From the NCBI GenBank assembly GCA_947501635.1, contig CANMWT010000001.1, forward strand, positions 186,001-250,000: a stretch of 64,000 nt of DNA. Direction: 5' to 3'. Source of the DNA: an uncultured Roseobacter sp. Lineage in GTDB: Bacteria > Pseudomonadota > Alphaproteobacteria > Rhodobacterales > Rhodobacteraceae. The notes under the pieces were generated by a model. The model was not told where the DNA came from, did not search any database, and was given only the letters and a program-made list of their open reading frames with translations. Below are positions 1 to 8,704 of the stretch, in pieces (position 1 is the first letter of the stretch; each line of letters begins with the position of its first letter). Made by a program: the position numbers and the translations under genes.

Positions 1-137
1 CCCCCGACAAGATCTTCGCTGACGTCAAACTGCATGCCGCGGTTGTCGCCGAACCACGCGATCACGCGCTTGACCTGTTCCATCACTTCGGGGCCGATGC
101 CGTCACCGGGAAGGATCAAAAGGGATGGGTTGGCCAT
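1..137 (-). CDS. leuB: 3-isopropylmalate dehydrogenase, N-terminal part (runs off window)
   Basis: Only the first 45 codons are present; the rest lies beyond base 1. The product reads [19 protein letters not shown] and continues through RVIAWFGDN, the typical N-terminus of the NAD-dependent isocitrate/isopropylmalate dehydrogenase family (GDGIGPEV loop). LeuB oxidises and decarboxylates 3-isopropylmalate, the third committed step of leucine synthesis in the cytoplasm. A CAGGAG ribosome site lies a few bases before the ATG. It is the last gene of a minus-strand series that also holds leuC and leuD, which supports LeuB over isocitrate dehydrogenase or tartrate dehydrogenase. Confidence 0.9.
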   Translation of the reverse strand, partial: MANPSLLILPGDGIGPEVMEQVKRVIAWFGDNRGMQFDVSEDLVG

Positions 138-214
138 GGTGGGTCTCCTGCATGAAATTTACAGCTGCGGCCTACCCTGCAGCATGCGCGGGGTCAAGCG
201 GCTGGGGCGGATGG

Positions 215-1276
215 CTACCGCGCCAGATCGACCCAGACCAGCCTGTGGCGGCTGGCAATCGCTGCCGTTTCGCCCGGTGCGCCTGACGGCCAGTACACGC
301 CCGTGCCGATGACACGCCACTCGGCAGAAGGCAGCACGTAGTCCACGCGCATGTTCCCCGGCACCGGATCATCCCAGTCCACTGTGTCGAACGGGTCGCC
401 TGTCAGCGCTTGGCTGCCTTCACTTTTCGGTTCGGGGTCTTGCAGGCGCGGGTCAGTCAGAACCCGCCTGATGGCTTCCTTTATGCCCTCGCCTTCGTCG
501 GGGTCCTGATTGAAATCGCCCAAAAGAACAAAACTGTCTGTTGCCGCGGGTCCGAAAGCACCATCCAGAAACTTCAGCCAGAATGTGATCTCGTCATGGT
601 TGCGCCGGCCGTTGCGGTCCTCTGGGCCGTCAAAGACGGGGGGCGTTGCGTGAAAGGTCAAAAGATCGACACGGCCCAAGTTCGGGACATCGACAGGCAC
701 CACCCAGTGACCTGTCGTGGGCAAGCGCTGGATGCTTTGTGCGTCCTCCGAAGGGAAGGGCGCGCCACCTGCCGTCGGCAGCAGTGCACCCGGAAAGTCG
801 CGCCACAGCAGGGCGGTAAAGTCTTGTACCTCGTCGGTGCGGATCGGATAGCGGGACAATACGGCCATGCCGCCCTGACCCCAAAATCGGCCATAACCTT
901 GAGCATCGCGTGGCTCGGCCCGGCGTCCGTTGCCGTCCATGTCGAAGGGCGTCGCCATACCGGTGTTTGGCCGGCTGAAAAAAGCATATGGGTAATCAAG
1001 CCCGGCATTGCGCAACAACGTGGTGAATGCCGCGATTGCGCGTCCGGTCAGATCGTAGTCAAAGCCCTGCAAAGAGACGATGTCGGGCTTCGTCTGTGCG
1101 AGAACCTCAACCACCGCTGCTACTTGCGGGTCTTCGCCGCGTAGAATGTCGCGCAGCAACAGGCCGGGCCCGTCACGCTGCAATTCGGTATTGAATGTCG
1201 CGATCCGCAGCGGCTCGGCCACAGCGGCGAAAGACCAAAGACACAGCGAAAGGACTGCTAGTAGGCGGCCTGATAC
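215..1276 (-). CDS. Exported endonuclease/exonuclease/phosphatase-family protein
   Basis: The protein has a hydrophobic export-like stretch (LLAVLSLCLWSFAAVAEP) followed by LRIATFNTEL, and later LLTFHATPP, LLGDFNQDPD and a C-terminal SRHRLVWVDL. These are the landmark strands of the EEP fold (Asn, Asp-x-Asn and terminal His of the DNase I/exonuclease III superfamily). It is likely a periplasmic or secreted phosphodiesterase or nuclease; the substrate cannot be read from sequence. The start is unresolved. No ATG, GTG or TTG lies just before the signal-like segment; the nearest in-frame ATG is at 1399, deep inside the upstream gene. I give the boundary only from the apparent beginning of the mature frame. 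It overlaps the end of the upstream membrane-protein gene and is followed by leuB. Confidence 0.7.
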   Translation of the reverse strand, partial: VSGRLLAVLSLCLWSFAAVAEPLRIATFNTELQRDGPGLLLRDILRGEDPQVAAVVEVLAQTKPDIVSLQGFDYDLTGRAIAAFTTLLRNAGLDYPYAFFSRPNTGMATPFDMDGNGRRAEPRDAQGYGRFWGQGGMAVLSRYPIRTDEVQDFTALLWRDFPGALLPTAGGAPFPSEDAQSIQRLPTTGHWVVPVDVPNLGRVDLLTFHATPPVFDGPEDRNGRRNHDEITFWLKFLDGAFGPAATDSFVLLGDFNQDPDEGEGIKEAIRRVLTDPRLQDPEPKSEGSQALTGDPFDTVDWDDPVPGNMRVDYVLPSAEWRVIGTGVYWPSGAPGETAAIASRHRLVWVDLAR

Positions 1277-2112
1277 TCGCGCTCTTCCTCGGCCGCGGCT
1301 GCGTTCGCATAGGCGCGGCGGCGTTTTGCCTCGATCAGATCGGCCACACGTTTCATCGCGATGCCGCGCATGATCATGCTGGCAGGAAGAAAGGCCCATG
1401 CTGTCACAGTCCAGATCAGGGTTTGCGGGTTTTGCAGTGTGATCGGGTCTAGCAGATCAGAGGTTGTCTTGACCACAGCGGGGATGAGAAACGGCAGTAA
1501 AAATCCGAACGCAATGTTGAAACGCGCGTCACGACGCAGGCGGACCAAGACGTCGCCGCCTGCTGTGGGGTCAAAGAGCGGCAGGTTGACCCAAACATTG
1601 AAGGGTCCGTTACGCACAGGCCAGCCCCCGATGCGGACGACCATGGCAAAAACGACCAGCGTCAGAAGCGAGATCATGTAAGCAAGGCCCGCAGCTACCC
1701 GCACATCGGAGATTGCTTCCATGGACACATGTGTCGGCAGCATCAACACGACCAGCCGCACGGGTGAATAGGGGAAATCAATTGTGTTACCGACGATTTG
1801 CCCAATCGAGGCAAGCCCTTCGGTCAATGCGGATGAATCCGTCTTACCCTTGGCAATCGCGGTCAGCACGAAGACGGTGACGAATAGCGCAACAAAGCGG
1901 ACACGGTTGAAAGGGGGAGCGTCGCGGAATTCTACAATACTGGGAGCGTTCGAATTGTATTCGACAAAGGTCAGGAAGGCTGCGAGCAACGCGACCAGAA
2001 CAACGATCTGAGACTGATCGCTTGCAACGTCAGGTAGCAATAGTGCTGGTGTCGCGATCAAAAGAGCTACAAGTAGCCCTCGCATCGCTGCGCCTGACAT
2101 ACGTACAAACAT
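1258..2112 (-). CDS. Conserved multi-pass membrane protein, function unknown
   Basis: This 284-residue protein has an N-terminal hydrophobic segment (GLLVALLIATPALLLP), further helices near residues 35-50, 75-90, 150-165 and 195-235, and an Arg/Ala/Glu-rich cytoplasmic tail (IEAKRRRAYANAAAAEEERE). I do not recognise a family with a known function; comparable proteins appear in roseobacters next to leucine genes. The ATG at 2112 has a GAAGGGA ribosome site about 10 bases before it. It lies between leuD and the exported EEP-fold gene, and its last bases overlap the latter, so the two are probably co-transcribed. Family membership is uncertain, but membrane location is well supported by sequence. 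Confidence 0.65.
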   Translation of the reverse strand: MFVRMSGAAMRGLLVALLIATPALLLPDVASDQSQIVVLVALLAAFLTFVEYNSNAPSIVEFRDAPPFNRVRFVALFVTVFVLTAIAKGKTDSSALTEGLASIGQIVGNTIDFPYSPVRLVVLMLPTHVSMEAISDVRVAAGLAYMISLLTLVVFAMVVRIGGWPVRNGPFNVWVNLPLFDPTAGGDVLVRLRRDARFNIAFGFLLPFLIPAVVKTTSDLLDPITLQNPQTLIWTVTAWAFLPASMIMRGIAMKRVADLIEAKRRRAYANAAAAEEEREYQAAY

Positions 2113-2424
2113 TCGTCTCTATCCCTTCAAACTGGCCAACTGCGATACGCGCCGCAGCTTGTTCCAACTTGATGCCACCGGGGTGATGGTCTGCCTCATT
2201 CTTGCCCCATTTGTGCCATCATTCGTCATAGTTCCGCAAGTCTTGTGGTTAACAAGACGCAACTGGTTTGGCCTTTTGAGGGAAGAGGTGGTGCCTTCTT
2301 GCATCAATTATATGGCGGAAATCAGGCATACCGCAACATATTGTGGGCGCCGAGTTGGCGCCCACAATCAATAAGTTAACTATTTCCAAACCGGCACGAA
2401 GGCGCGGGGCGGGTGGTTAATCTG
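2113..2424. other. Intergenic gap with two inverted repeats
   Basis: I see no convincing gene here; the short open frames have no ribosome site or family likeness. Two perfect hairpins are visible. TTGTGGGCGCC at 2341-2351 pairs with 2357-2367 around a five-base loop, just after leuD in transcription order, and could stop or stabilise the leuD message; no U-run follows on either strand. GTCTTGT at 2240-2246 pairs with 2252-2258 and could be an operator for the downstream membrane-protein/EEP/leuB series. Confidence 0.6.
2341..2367 (-). terminator. 11-bp perfect hairpin after leuD
   Basis: Bases 2341-2351 and 2357-2367 are exact reverse complements with a GAGTT loop. The position about 60 bases past the leuD stop suits a transcription end or a 3' stabilising structure. 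The lack of a U-tract makes classic intrinsic termination unsure. Confidence 0.4.
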
Positions 2425-3030
2425 TCATACCCAAGGACGGGCTTGCGCGGCGTGGGCCTCGAAAGTGTCGATCGCGCCGGCCTTTTCCATAGTCAAGCCG
2501 ATGTCGTCGAGACCTTCGAGCAGGCAGTGCTTTTTGAACGGGTCAACCTCGAAGCTGAAGCTTTCTCCGTCCGATGTCGTCACGGTCTGTGTCTCAAGGT
2601 CTATCGTCATGCGGGCGTTGGCACCTTTTTCTGCGTCCTTCATCAGCACGTCCACCTGTTCCTGGGGAAGCGCAATGGGCAGGATGCCGTTTTTGAAGCA
2701 GTTGTTATAGAAGATGTCCGCGAAGGACGGCGCGATGACACAGCGGATGCCGAAGTCCTTGATCGCCCAAGGAGCATGCTCTCGGCTTGATCCACAGCCG
2801 AAATTGTCACCGGCAACCAACACTTCGGCCTCGCGATAGGCGTCCTGGTTGAGAACAAAGTCGGGAATTTCCTTGCCGTCATCATCATAGCGCATCTCGT
2901 CAAAGAGGTTCACGCCAAGGCCTGACCGCTTGATGGTCTTGAGGAACTGTTTGGGGATGATCATGTCGGTGTCGATGTTGATGAGCGGCATTGGTGCCGC
3001 GATCCCGGTGAGGGTTGTGAATTTGTCCAT
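2425..3030 (-). CDS. leuD: 3-isopropylmalate dehydratase small subunit
   Basis: This 201-residue protein begins [20 protein letters not shown] and contains [11 protein letters not shown] and [17 protein letters not shown], the swivel-domain signature of the isopropylmalate isomerase small subunit. With LeuC it interconverts 2- and 3-isopropylmalate in leucine synthesis. Length matches the usual 200-residue form. I chose the ATG at 3030 because AAGGAGAGA sits six or so bases upstream and the family N-terminus aligns there. The longer frame to 3069 adds a non-conserved extension. An HdeD-like gene separates it from leuC, unlike the adjacent leuCD of many bacteria, but all lie on the same strand. 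Confidence 0.95.
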   Translation of the reverse strand: MDKFTTLTGIAAPMPLINIDTDMIIPKQFLKTIKRSGLGVNLFDEMRYDDDGKEIPDFVLNQDAYREAEVLVAGDNFGCGSSREHAPWAIKDFGIRCVIAPSFADIFYNNCFKNGILPIALPQEQVDVLMKDAEKGANARMTIDLETQTVTTSDGESFSFEVDPFKKHCLLEGLDDIGLTMEKAGAIDTFEAHAAQARPWV

Positions 3031-3156
3031 ATCGTCTCTCCTTGCCCTGAAAAGGGCAGTCGGTTGCATGTCGGTATAACGTCGGTATGACGTCGGTGCG
3101 CAGCGGGCGGTGCCTTAGCCGGTTCAACCGCCCGCGTTATTTTCTCAAAATCAGGC

Positions 3157-3720
3157 TCACTTTTTCGGCTCGAAACGTTTTTCCAGCTTGTCCTTCAGGA
3201 TGCCCTTGGCCGTGCGCAGGAAGATCGCCAGCACGATCAGCCCCGTTCCGTTGAACAGCAACTCGATCCCCAGCAGGATGCCCAGCAGCTGCGGTGCGAT
3301 ACTGCCAAAGTTGGCCAGAATATATCCGGCAAGCAGGATCGACACAGCACCTGAAATGAGCATCGGCCAGAACAGCGGTGTGTCGCGCATCTGCCAGCTG
3401 GTCATCAGACGCAGCACACCGTTGAGGCCTATAAAGATCGTCGCGAGCGTGGCCAGTGATATGATGCCTTGCAGCGGTTGGAACACGAAAGAAACCCCAA
3501 GGATGAGCATCAGCGCGCCAAGGCCAATCCCCATCAGTTTCGATGATGTTTCGTCCGCACCAACACCTGCCCAGATCTGAACGGCACCTGCCACGATAAA
3601 GAGCGTACCCGCAACGAGCGTCACCGCAAAAGAAGCGGCCACGGGGTTTGCCAGAACGAAAACGCCAAAGACGATCGACAGAACACCGACGACGAGCCAT
3701 TTCAACCAAAGTTTCATCAC
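3157..3720 (-). CDS. HdeD-family (DUF308) membrane protein
   Basis: The 187-residue protein is almost entirely hydrophobic, with about six helices: LVVGVLSIVFGVFVLANP, AVTLVAGTLFIVAGAVQIWA, LGALMLILGVSFVF, ISLATLATIFIGLNGVLRLM, PMLISGAVSILLAGYIL and LLGILLGIELLFNGTGLIVLAIF. This repeated two-helix pattern with a charged C-terminal tail is that of the HdeD/DUF308 family, linked in enterobacteria to acid resistance. Its role here is unknown. Two adjacent ATG codons (3720 and 3717) could start it. It sits between leuC and leuD, close to both, so it is probably co-transcribed with them. Confidence 0.75.
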   Translation of the reverse strand: MMKLWLKWLVVGVLSIVFGVFVLANPVAASFAVTLVAGTLFIVAGAVQIWAGVGADETSSKLMGIGLGALMLILGVSFVFQPLQGIISLATLATIFIGLNGVLRLMTSWQMRDTPLFWPMLISGAVSILLAGYILANFGSIAPQLLGILLGIELLFNGTGLIVLAIFLRTAKGILKDKLEKRFEPKK

Positions 3721-3769
3721 ACTAGGTCCTTTATCAGAGCGGCGACGGAATTGCGGGGTGGTCGGCCTG

Positions 3770-5176
3770 TCACATCAGGTCGCGCACATCCGTGAGCTTG
3801 CCGGTGATGGCTGCCGCCGCCGCCATGGCCGGGCTCATCAGATGAGTGCGGCCGCCACGGCCCTGACGCCCTTCGAAGTTGCGGTTGGATGTTGCGGCGC
3901 ATCGCTCGCCCGGCTGTAACTGGTCTGGGTTCATCGCAAGACACATGGAGCAACCTGCAAGCCGCCATTCAAAGCCTGCTTCCTTGAAGATATCCGCAAG
4001 CCCTTCTTCTTCTGCCTGAGCCCGGACCAGACCGGAGCCCGGTACGACCATGGCGCGCAGGCCGTCTTTCTTTTTCTTGCCCTTCAGGATCGCCGCCGCG
4101 GCGCGCAGATCTTCGATGCGCCCGTTGGTGCAGGAGCCTATGAAGACCGTGTCGATCTCGACCTCGGAAAGCGGCATGCCCGGCGTCAGACCCATGTAGT
4201 CGAGTGAACGTTGCGCTGCACCCACCTTGCCGCCTTCAAAGTCGTCGGCCGCAGGTACGGTCGCGGTGATCGGCAGCACGTCCTCTGGCGAGGTGCCCCA
4301 TGTCACGACCGGCGCGATATCTTCGCCTTTGATCGTGATGACCTTGTCCCAATGGGCGTCATCGTCGGAATACAGCGTTTTCCACCAGTTCATTGCGGCT
4401 TCCCACTGTGCGCCTTTCGGCGCGTGGGGGCGACCCATGCAGTATTCATAGGTCTTTTCATCCGGTGCAATCAGACCGGCGCGTGCACCGCCTTCGATGG
4501 CCATGTTGCAGACGGTCATCCGCCCTTCCATGCTGAGATCGCGAATGGCTTCGCCGCAATACTCGATCACATAGCCCGTGCCGCCCGCGGTGCCTGTGGC
4601 CCCGATCACGCTGAGGGTAATGTCCTTGGCTGTCACACCGGGGCGCAGTTTGCCGGTGATTTCGACCTTCATGTTTTTAGATTTTTTCTGGATCAGCGTT
4701 TGCGTCGCAAGAACATGTTCGACTTCTGAGGTGCCGATGCCATGTGCCAGCGCGCCAAAAGCTCCATGGGTCGCCGTGTGACTGTCACCGCAGACGACGG
4801 TCATACCCGGCAGGGTCCAACCCTGTTCGGGGCCGACGATGTGCACGATGCCCTGACGGATGTCGGACACGGGATAGTAGTGGATCCCGAAATCCTTGGC
4901 GTTCTTGTCAAGCGCCGCCACCTGAATGGCGCTGTCCTCTGTCATGTTCGAAGGGTCTTCACGGCCAGCGGTGGTCGGGACGTTGTGATCCGGCACGGCG
5001 ATGGTTTTTTCCGGCGCCCGTACCTTGCGGTTCGTCATGCGCAGGCCTTCGAATGCCTGGGGCGATGTCACCTCATGCACAAGGTGGCGGTCGATATAAA
5101 GCAGGCAGGTGCCGTCTTCGGCTTCGTGGGCAACGTGAGCGTCCCAGATTTTATCATAGAGCGTTTTGGGGGACAT
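3770..5176 (-). CDS. leuC: 3-isopropylmalate dehydratase large subunit
   Basis: This 468-residue protein is the catalytic aconitase-fold subunit of isopropylmalate isomerase. Visible landmarks are [14 protein letters not shown] at the start, [46 protein letters not shown] near residue 345 and [10 protein letters not shown] near 405; these Cys residues hold the [4Fe-4S] cluster. It works with LeuD. The ATG at 5176 fits the family start; the longer open frame upstream is unlike the family. It heads the minus-strand leuC-hdeD-leuD group. No leader-peptide attenuator is obvious in the 262 bases before it. Confidence 0.96.
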   Translation of the reverse strand: MSPKTLYDKIWDAHVAHEAEDGTCLLYIDRHLVHEVTSPQAFEGLRMTNRKVRAPEKTIAVPDHNVPTTAGREDPSNMTEDSAIQVAALDKNAKDFGIHYYPVSDIRQGIVHIVGPEQGWTLPGMTVVCGDSHTATHGAFGALAHGIGTSEVEHVLATQTLIQKKSKNMKVEITGKLRPGVTAKDITLSVIGATGTAGGTGYVIEYCGEAIRDLSMEGRMTVCNMAIEGGARAGLIAPDEKTYEYCMGRPHAPKGAQWEAAMNWWKTLYSDDDAHWDKVITIKGEDIAPVVTWGTSPEDVLPITATVPAADDFEGGKVGAAQRSLDYMGLTPGMPLSEVEIDTVFIGSCTNGRIEDLRAAAAILKGKKKKDGLRAMVVPGSGLVRAQAEEEGLADIFKEAGFEWRLAGCSMCLAMNPDQLQPGERCAATSNRNFEGRQGRGGRTHLMSPAMAAAAAITGKLTDVRDLM

Positions 5177-5438
5177 TGGTCCTCTCCCGTGTTTGAATAG
5201 CGATAAGGGTCTTTGCAAATGGCGGCGGGTTATAGGCGCGCCAACACCGTATGGGTCGCGCCAAAGAAGCGTTCGTTCAGGCGCACGCGGTCGCCAAGGT
5301 CGATTCTTTTTTGGGCGCACATGGACATGCCGCAGGTCTTATCGGGTCTGCAGATTTCTGGCAAGCCACACATAAAAGCGGTGACGCGGTATGTGCGTTC
5401 CGGTTGTGGCCGGTTTGGGCCTGTGCCACGGTGGGGGC

Positions 5439-6758
5439 ATGGAAAACCAGTCGCAGGATTTTGAGACCGTTTTGATGTCGGCAGACGAGATATGGCATCT
5501 TGTCACCGCCTTTATCGCGGGTATCGCGACGCCGGGGTGGCGGCAAAACCAGATTATCATTCTGCTTGTCATTGCGGCGATCGCGTGGTTGCTACACCAT
5601 CGTCTGGGGGCGCTCCTGGACGAGCGGGTGCGCGCGCGCGAAGGTTGGGCCAAGTGGCAGTTGCGCGTGATCGTTCAGATCAAACGGCGGCTGGGCGTGA
5701 TCCTCTTCGCCCTGATTGCCGGCGCCGTGTATCAGGTAATGCAACAGGTCACCTGGCCGTCGCGGTCCTATCTTATAGGACTGGCGGCCACGCTGGTTGC
5801 GGTCTGGGCCGTGATTGGTTTTCTGGGGCGTTTGATCCGCAACAAGACCTTGCGAAAATTCGTTTTGTGGGGGCTGTGGATTTTCGCCACGTTCCAGTTG
5901 ATCGGGCTGGGGGATGAGGCATCCGCCTTTCTCGACGGGATTGGGATCAGCATTGGCGAGTACCGGATTTCGCTGCTGACGCTCCTGACCGCGGGGGTGT
6001 TGATTGCGGTGTTCTTCACGGCGGCGCGTTTTGTCAGCAAGGCGACAGCCGCGAGCATCAGCCAAAACGAGGATATCAGCCCCTCGATGCAGGTGCTGGC
6101 CGTCAAGGCTGTGCAGGTGATCTTTTACGGTCTGGCGTTTTTCGCGGGTATCAACGCGCTGGGGTTGGACCTGACGGGGCTTGCTGTGCTGTCGGGTGCT
6201 ATCGGCGTCGGTCTTGGCTTCGGTCTGCAGAAGGTCGTATCGAACCTTGTCTCCGGTGTTATCATCCTGCTCGACAAGTCGATCAAGCCCGGCGACGTTA
6301 TCAGTCTGGGCGAGACTTTTGGCTGGATCAACAGTCTGGGCGCACGCTATGTCAGTGTGGTGACGCGCGATGGACGCGAATACCTGATACCCAACGAGGA
6401 CCTGATTACCGGTCAGGTTGTGAACTGGTCGCATTCCGACGAATATGTGCGGCTCGATATCTATTTCGGGACGTCTTATGGCTGTGACCCGCATGAGGTG
6501 CGGCGACTGGCGGTGGAGGCGGCCTCGGGCGTGGACCGCGTGCTGGGTCCGCCAAAACGGGCAGTGTGTCACATCGTGGGCTTTGGTGACAGTTCGGTGG
6601 ACTACATTCTGCGGTTCTGGATCAGGGATCCCACGGCGGGGCTGACCAATATTCGCGGCAATGTTTACCTTGCGCTTTGGGATACCTTTCAGGCCAGCAA
6701 CATCTCTATCCCCTTCCCGCAGCGCGAGGTGCGGCTGTTGGAGGATGAGACGCAATAG
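5439..6758 (+). CDS. MscS-family mechanosensitive ion channel
   Basis: This 439-residue inner-membrane protein has several N-terminal helices (NQIIILLVIAAIAWLL, LGVILFALIAGAVY, SYLIGLAATLVAVWAVIGFLG, FVLWGLWIFATF, SLLTLLTAGVLIAVFF). The conserved MscS pore and beta domain follow: GLAVLSGAIGVGLGFGLQKVVSN, SGVIILLDKSIKPGDVI, and DGREYLIPNEDLITGQVVNWS. It should release small solutes on hypo-osmotic shock. The ATG at 5439 has a GGTGGGGG ribosome site; the longer frame from 5391 adds a weak extension. It diverges from leuC. A second, shorter MscS paralogue lies at 42458. Confidence 0.9.
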   Translation: MENQSQDFETVLMSADEIWHLVTAFIAGIATPGWRQNQIIILLVIAAIAWLLHHRLGALLDERVRAREGWAKWQLRVIVQIKRRLGVILFALIAGAVYQVMQQVTWPSRSYLIGLAATLVAVWAVIGFLGRLIRNKTLRKFVLWGLWIFATFQLIGLGDEASAFLDGIGISIGEYRISLLTLLTAGVLIAVFFTAARFVSKATAASISQNEDISPSMQVLAVKAVQVIFYGLAFFAGINALGLDLTGLAVLSGAIGVGLGFGLQKVVSNLVSGVIILLDKSIKPGDVISLGETFGWINSLGARYVSVVTRDGREYLIPNEDLITGQVVNWSHSDEYVRLDIYFGTSYGCDPHEVRRLAVEAASGVDRVLGPPKRAVCHIVGFGDSSVDYILRFWIRDPTAGLTNIRGNVYLALWDTFQASNISIPFPQREVRLLEDETQ

Positions 6759-6827
6759 CGTTTGCGGCCTTGCCGGGTCGGGCGTGCAGGCTATGTAGCA
6801 GGACGCAAAGTAAGAAAAGGCGCGGCT

Positions 6828-7568
6828 ATGGCGCAGCAAACCGATATTGTCCTGATCCTTGGCAGCGGCCCGAATGCCGTGACGGCGCAGGACTGGCCGC
6901 GCAGCCGGTTCGACAGGATCGTTGCCATCAACAATGCCTGGCGTGTGCGTCCCGATTGGGATGATCTGGTCTTTCCCGAGGATTTCCCCGAAGACCGCAG
7001 GCCGACAGAGCGCCTTCCTGGCCAGCGCCTGATCGAGGCGGAGCAGTTCGTGCCGACGCAGAATGCTTACGGTGGGTTTGTCTTTGCCGGCGGCACGATG
7101 GCTTTCACGGCTGCGTATTGGGCGCTGCATGCGCTGCGCCCGAAGGTGATGGCCTTTATGGGTTGCGACATGGTCTACCCCGCGTCCGGGCCCACCCATT
7201 TTTATGGCAAAGGGACCGCCGATCCACTACGGGCTGACGTGACACTGCGCGATCTGGGCGCAAAATCTGCCCGCCTTGGGCTGATCGCAGCGGCGCAGCA
7301 CTGCCGCTGTGTCAACCTGTCAGAGGGTCCAAGCGAGCTGCTGTTCGAGCGTGCGCCAGCGGCGCACCTGCGGCACCTGACCGGACGTCTGCCGGACCCT
7401 GCAGCGGCCGGTTCCATTATCAGCCGCGAGGACGCACTGGGTTACTTTGTGCCCACCGGGCGTTACTGGCAGGAAGCCCACAGCTTTGACGCCACCGCGC
7501 TGGCCGAGATAGATGCCGCGTGGCGTGCGGCATGGGACGGCACGCATCAGGAGCGCTTTGCGGCCTAA
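6828..7568 (+). CDS. Rossmann-like protein of unknown function, possibly glycosyltransferase-like
   Basis: The 246-residue product starts MAQQTDIVLILGSGPNAV, a nucleotide-binding-like GxGxN turn, then VAINNAW. It later has GGFVFAGGTMAFTAAYWAL, KVMAFMGCDMVYP and THFYGKGTADPL. The LGSGPNA start, NNAW and GCDM-FYGKG order recall sialyltransferase-fold or DUF115-type proteins that act on nucleotide sugars, but I cannot name a family and do not claim activity. No signal peptide or membrane segment is visible, so it is probably cytoplasmic. The ATG at 6828 lies 69 bases after the MscS gene. rsfS follows. Function is left open. Confidence 0.6.
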   Translation: MAQQTDIVLILGSGPNAVTAQDWPRSRFDRIVAINNAWRVRPDWDDLVFPEDFPEDRRPTERLPGQRLIEAEQFVPTQNAYGGFVFAGGTMAFTAAYWALHALRPKVMAFMGCDMVYPASGPTHFYGKGTADPLRADVTLRDLGAKSARLGLIAAAQHCRCVNLSEGPSELLFERAPAAHLRHLTGRLPDPAAAGSIISREDALGYFVPTGRYWQEAHSFDATALAEIDAAWRAAWDGTHQERFAA

Positions 7569-7691
7569 TTAGGCGCGGCACCACATGCGAACGGTGCGTT
7601 TTCCAAGCTGTCATTGAATTGTTGCAAGCATATTGTTATTTTTGGTCTATCCCCAGCGCCGGGGGTCTGGCGGCGCGTTTTAAGGAGGACA

Positions 7692-7748
7692 ATGTCCTGT
7701 CAATGCATGCTGATGCAGCAAAAGCTGTGCATACCGAGGCTGCGGTAA
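7692..7748 (+). other. Possible 18-codon leader frame coupled to rsfS
   Basis: An ATG at 7692 stands three bases after the strong AAGGAGG at 7682-7688. The frame (MSCQCMLMQQKLCIPRLR) ends in TAA at 7746-7748, whose last A is the first base of an in-frame rsfS ATG (TAATG). This geometry allows translational coupling. The three-base spacing is short for initiation, and an in-frame rsfS ATG at 7703 could use the same ribosome site instead. Translation of the leader is inference only. Confidence 0.3.
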
Positions 7749-8113
7749 TGTCTGCCGCAACCGAAACAGCCACAAACGACCAGTTGTTGGCGACGATCCT
7801 GAAATCTCTGAATGATGACAAGGCCGAGGAAATCGTGCAGATCGATCTGCGCGGTAAAACCGAGATTGGCGACTTTATGGTCATCTGTTCCGGTCGGTCC
7901 ACCCGACAGGTGTCTGCGATTTCGGAAAAGCTCGCGCAGACGGTCAAGGATACATACGGGATCGTTTCCAAGACCGAAGGCAAGGATACCGGCGATTGGG
8001 TCCTGATCGATACAGGCGATGTGATCGTCCATGTGTTCCGGCCCGAGGTGCGTGAGTTCTACCAGCTGGAAAAGATGTGGCAACCTGTGGGCGCTGAGGC
8101 CACCGCGCACTAA
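7748..8113 (+). CDS. rsfS: Ribosome silencing factor (Iojap family)
   Basis: The core reads LLATILKSLNDDKAEEIVQI, DLRGKTEIGDFMVICSG and RSTRQVSAISEKLA, then DWVLIDTGDVIVHVFRPEVR, the full RsfS/DUF143 domain. RsfS binds ribosomal protein uL14 and blocks subunit joining in stationary phase or starvation. From 7748 it is 121 residues, normal for the family, with GAGG eight bases upstream. An alternative ATG at 7703 would add 15 residues and lies 14 bases after AAGGAGG. rlmH follows 26 bases downstream, the usual bacterial pairing. Confidence 0.93.
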   Translation: MSAATETATNDQLLATILKSLNDDKAEEIVQIDLRGKTEIGDFMVICSGRSTRQVSAISEKLAQTVKDTYGIVSKTEGKDTGDWVLIDTGDVIVHVFRPEVREFYQLEKMWQPVGAEATAH

Positions 8114-8139
8114 AGCGCGCCACGTGCAAGGGAGGCACC

Positions 8140-8610
8140 ATGCGTGTGCATATCATCGCGGTCGGGCGCTTGCGTGCCGGGCCGGAGAAGGACCTTGTTG
8201 ACGACTATATCACCAGATTTGACCGCACTGGCCGTGCGCTGGGTCTAGGACCTGCGCGGATGATCGAAGTCGAGGACCGCAAAGGTGGGGGAATGTCGGC
8301 CGAGGCCGATGTGATCCGGCGTGCTCTTCCGCAAGGTGCCCTTCTGGCTGTGATGGATGAGCGCGGGCGCGTGGAAAGCTCGCCCGAGTTTGCTGCCCGT
8401 CTGGCCGGGTGGCGGGATCAGGGGCGTGGTGATCTGGCCTGTGTGATTGGCGGAGCCGATGGTATTGATCCTGCGCTGCGGGCGGAGGCTGGTTTTGCGC
8501 TGTCTTTCGGCAAGATGGTCTGGCCTCACATGCTGGCGCGGGTCATGCTGTGCGAACAGCTCTACCGGGCCGCGTCGATCCTTGCGGGCGCGCCCTATCA
8601 CCGTGTCTAG
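8140..8610 (+). CDS. rlmH: 23S rRNA (pseudouridine1915-N3)-methyltransferase
   Basis: The 156-residue protein begins MRVHIIAVGRLRAGPEKDLV, and has the SPOUT-fold signature CVIGGADGIDPALR and a C-terminal SFGKMVWPHMLARVMLCEQLYRA. It methylates pseudouridine 1915 in helix 69 of 23S rRNA using S-adenosylmethionine. Length is typical. GGGAGG lies six bases before the ATG. It follows rsfS, a conserved ribosome-linked pair, and the two are likely one transcript. Confidence 0.96.
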   Translation: MRVHIIAVGRLRAGPEKDLVDDYITRFDRTGRALGLGPARMIEVEDRKGGGMSAEADVIRRALPQGALLAVMDERGRVESSPEFAARLAGWRDQGRGDLACVIGGADGIDPALRAEAGFALSFGKMVWPHMLARVMLCEQLYRAASILAGAPYHRV

Positions 8611-8704
8611 GCGCTGTCCTTCGTGCCCAACTGCGGTGCGCATGGCCCGGAACCACCTGAAACATGGGCCATTTTCGACCCGGTTTGCGTTTCGCGGTAC
8701 CTAC

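Noticed and set aside
2159-2374. 71-residue plus-strand frame in the leuD gap
   Set aside because: A hydrophobic patch only; it contains the hairpin arms, has no ribosome site and no relative I can name.
5177-5438. Possible leucine attenuator before leuC
   Set aside because: No leader peptide with clustered Leu codons and no terminator/antiterminator pair is visible.
5592-7199. Very long minus-strand open frame over mscS and its neighbour
   Set aside because: It is Arg/His/Gln-rich with no domain, and both plus-strand genes show clear family motifs; it is a GC-driven antisense frame.
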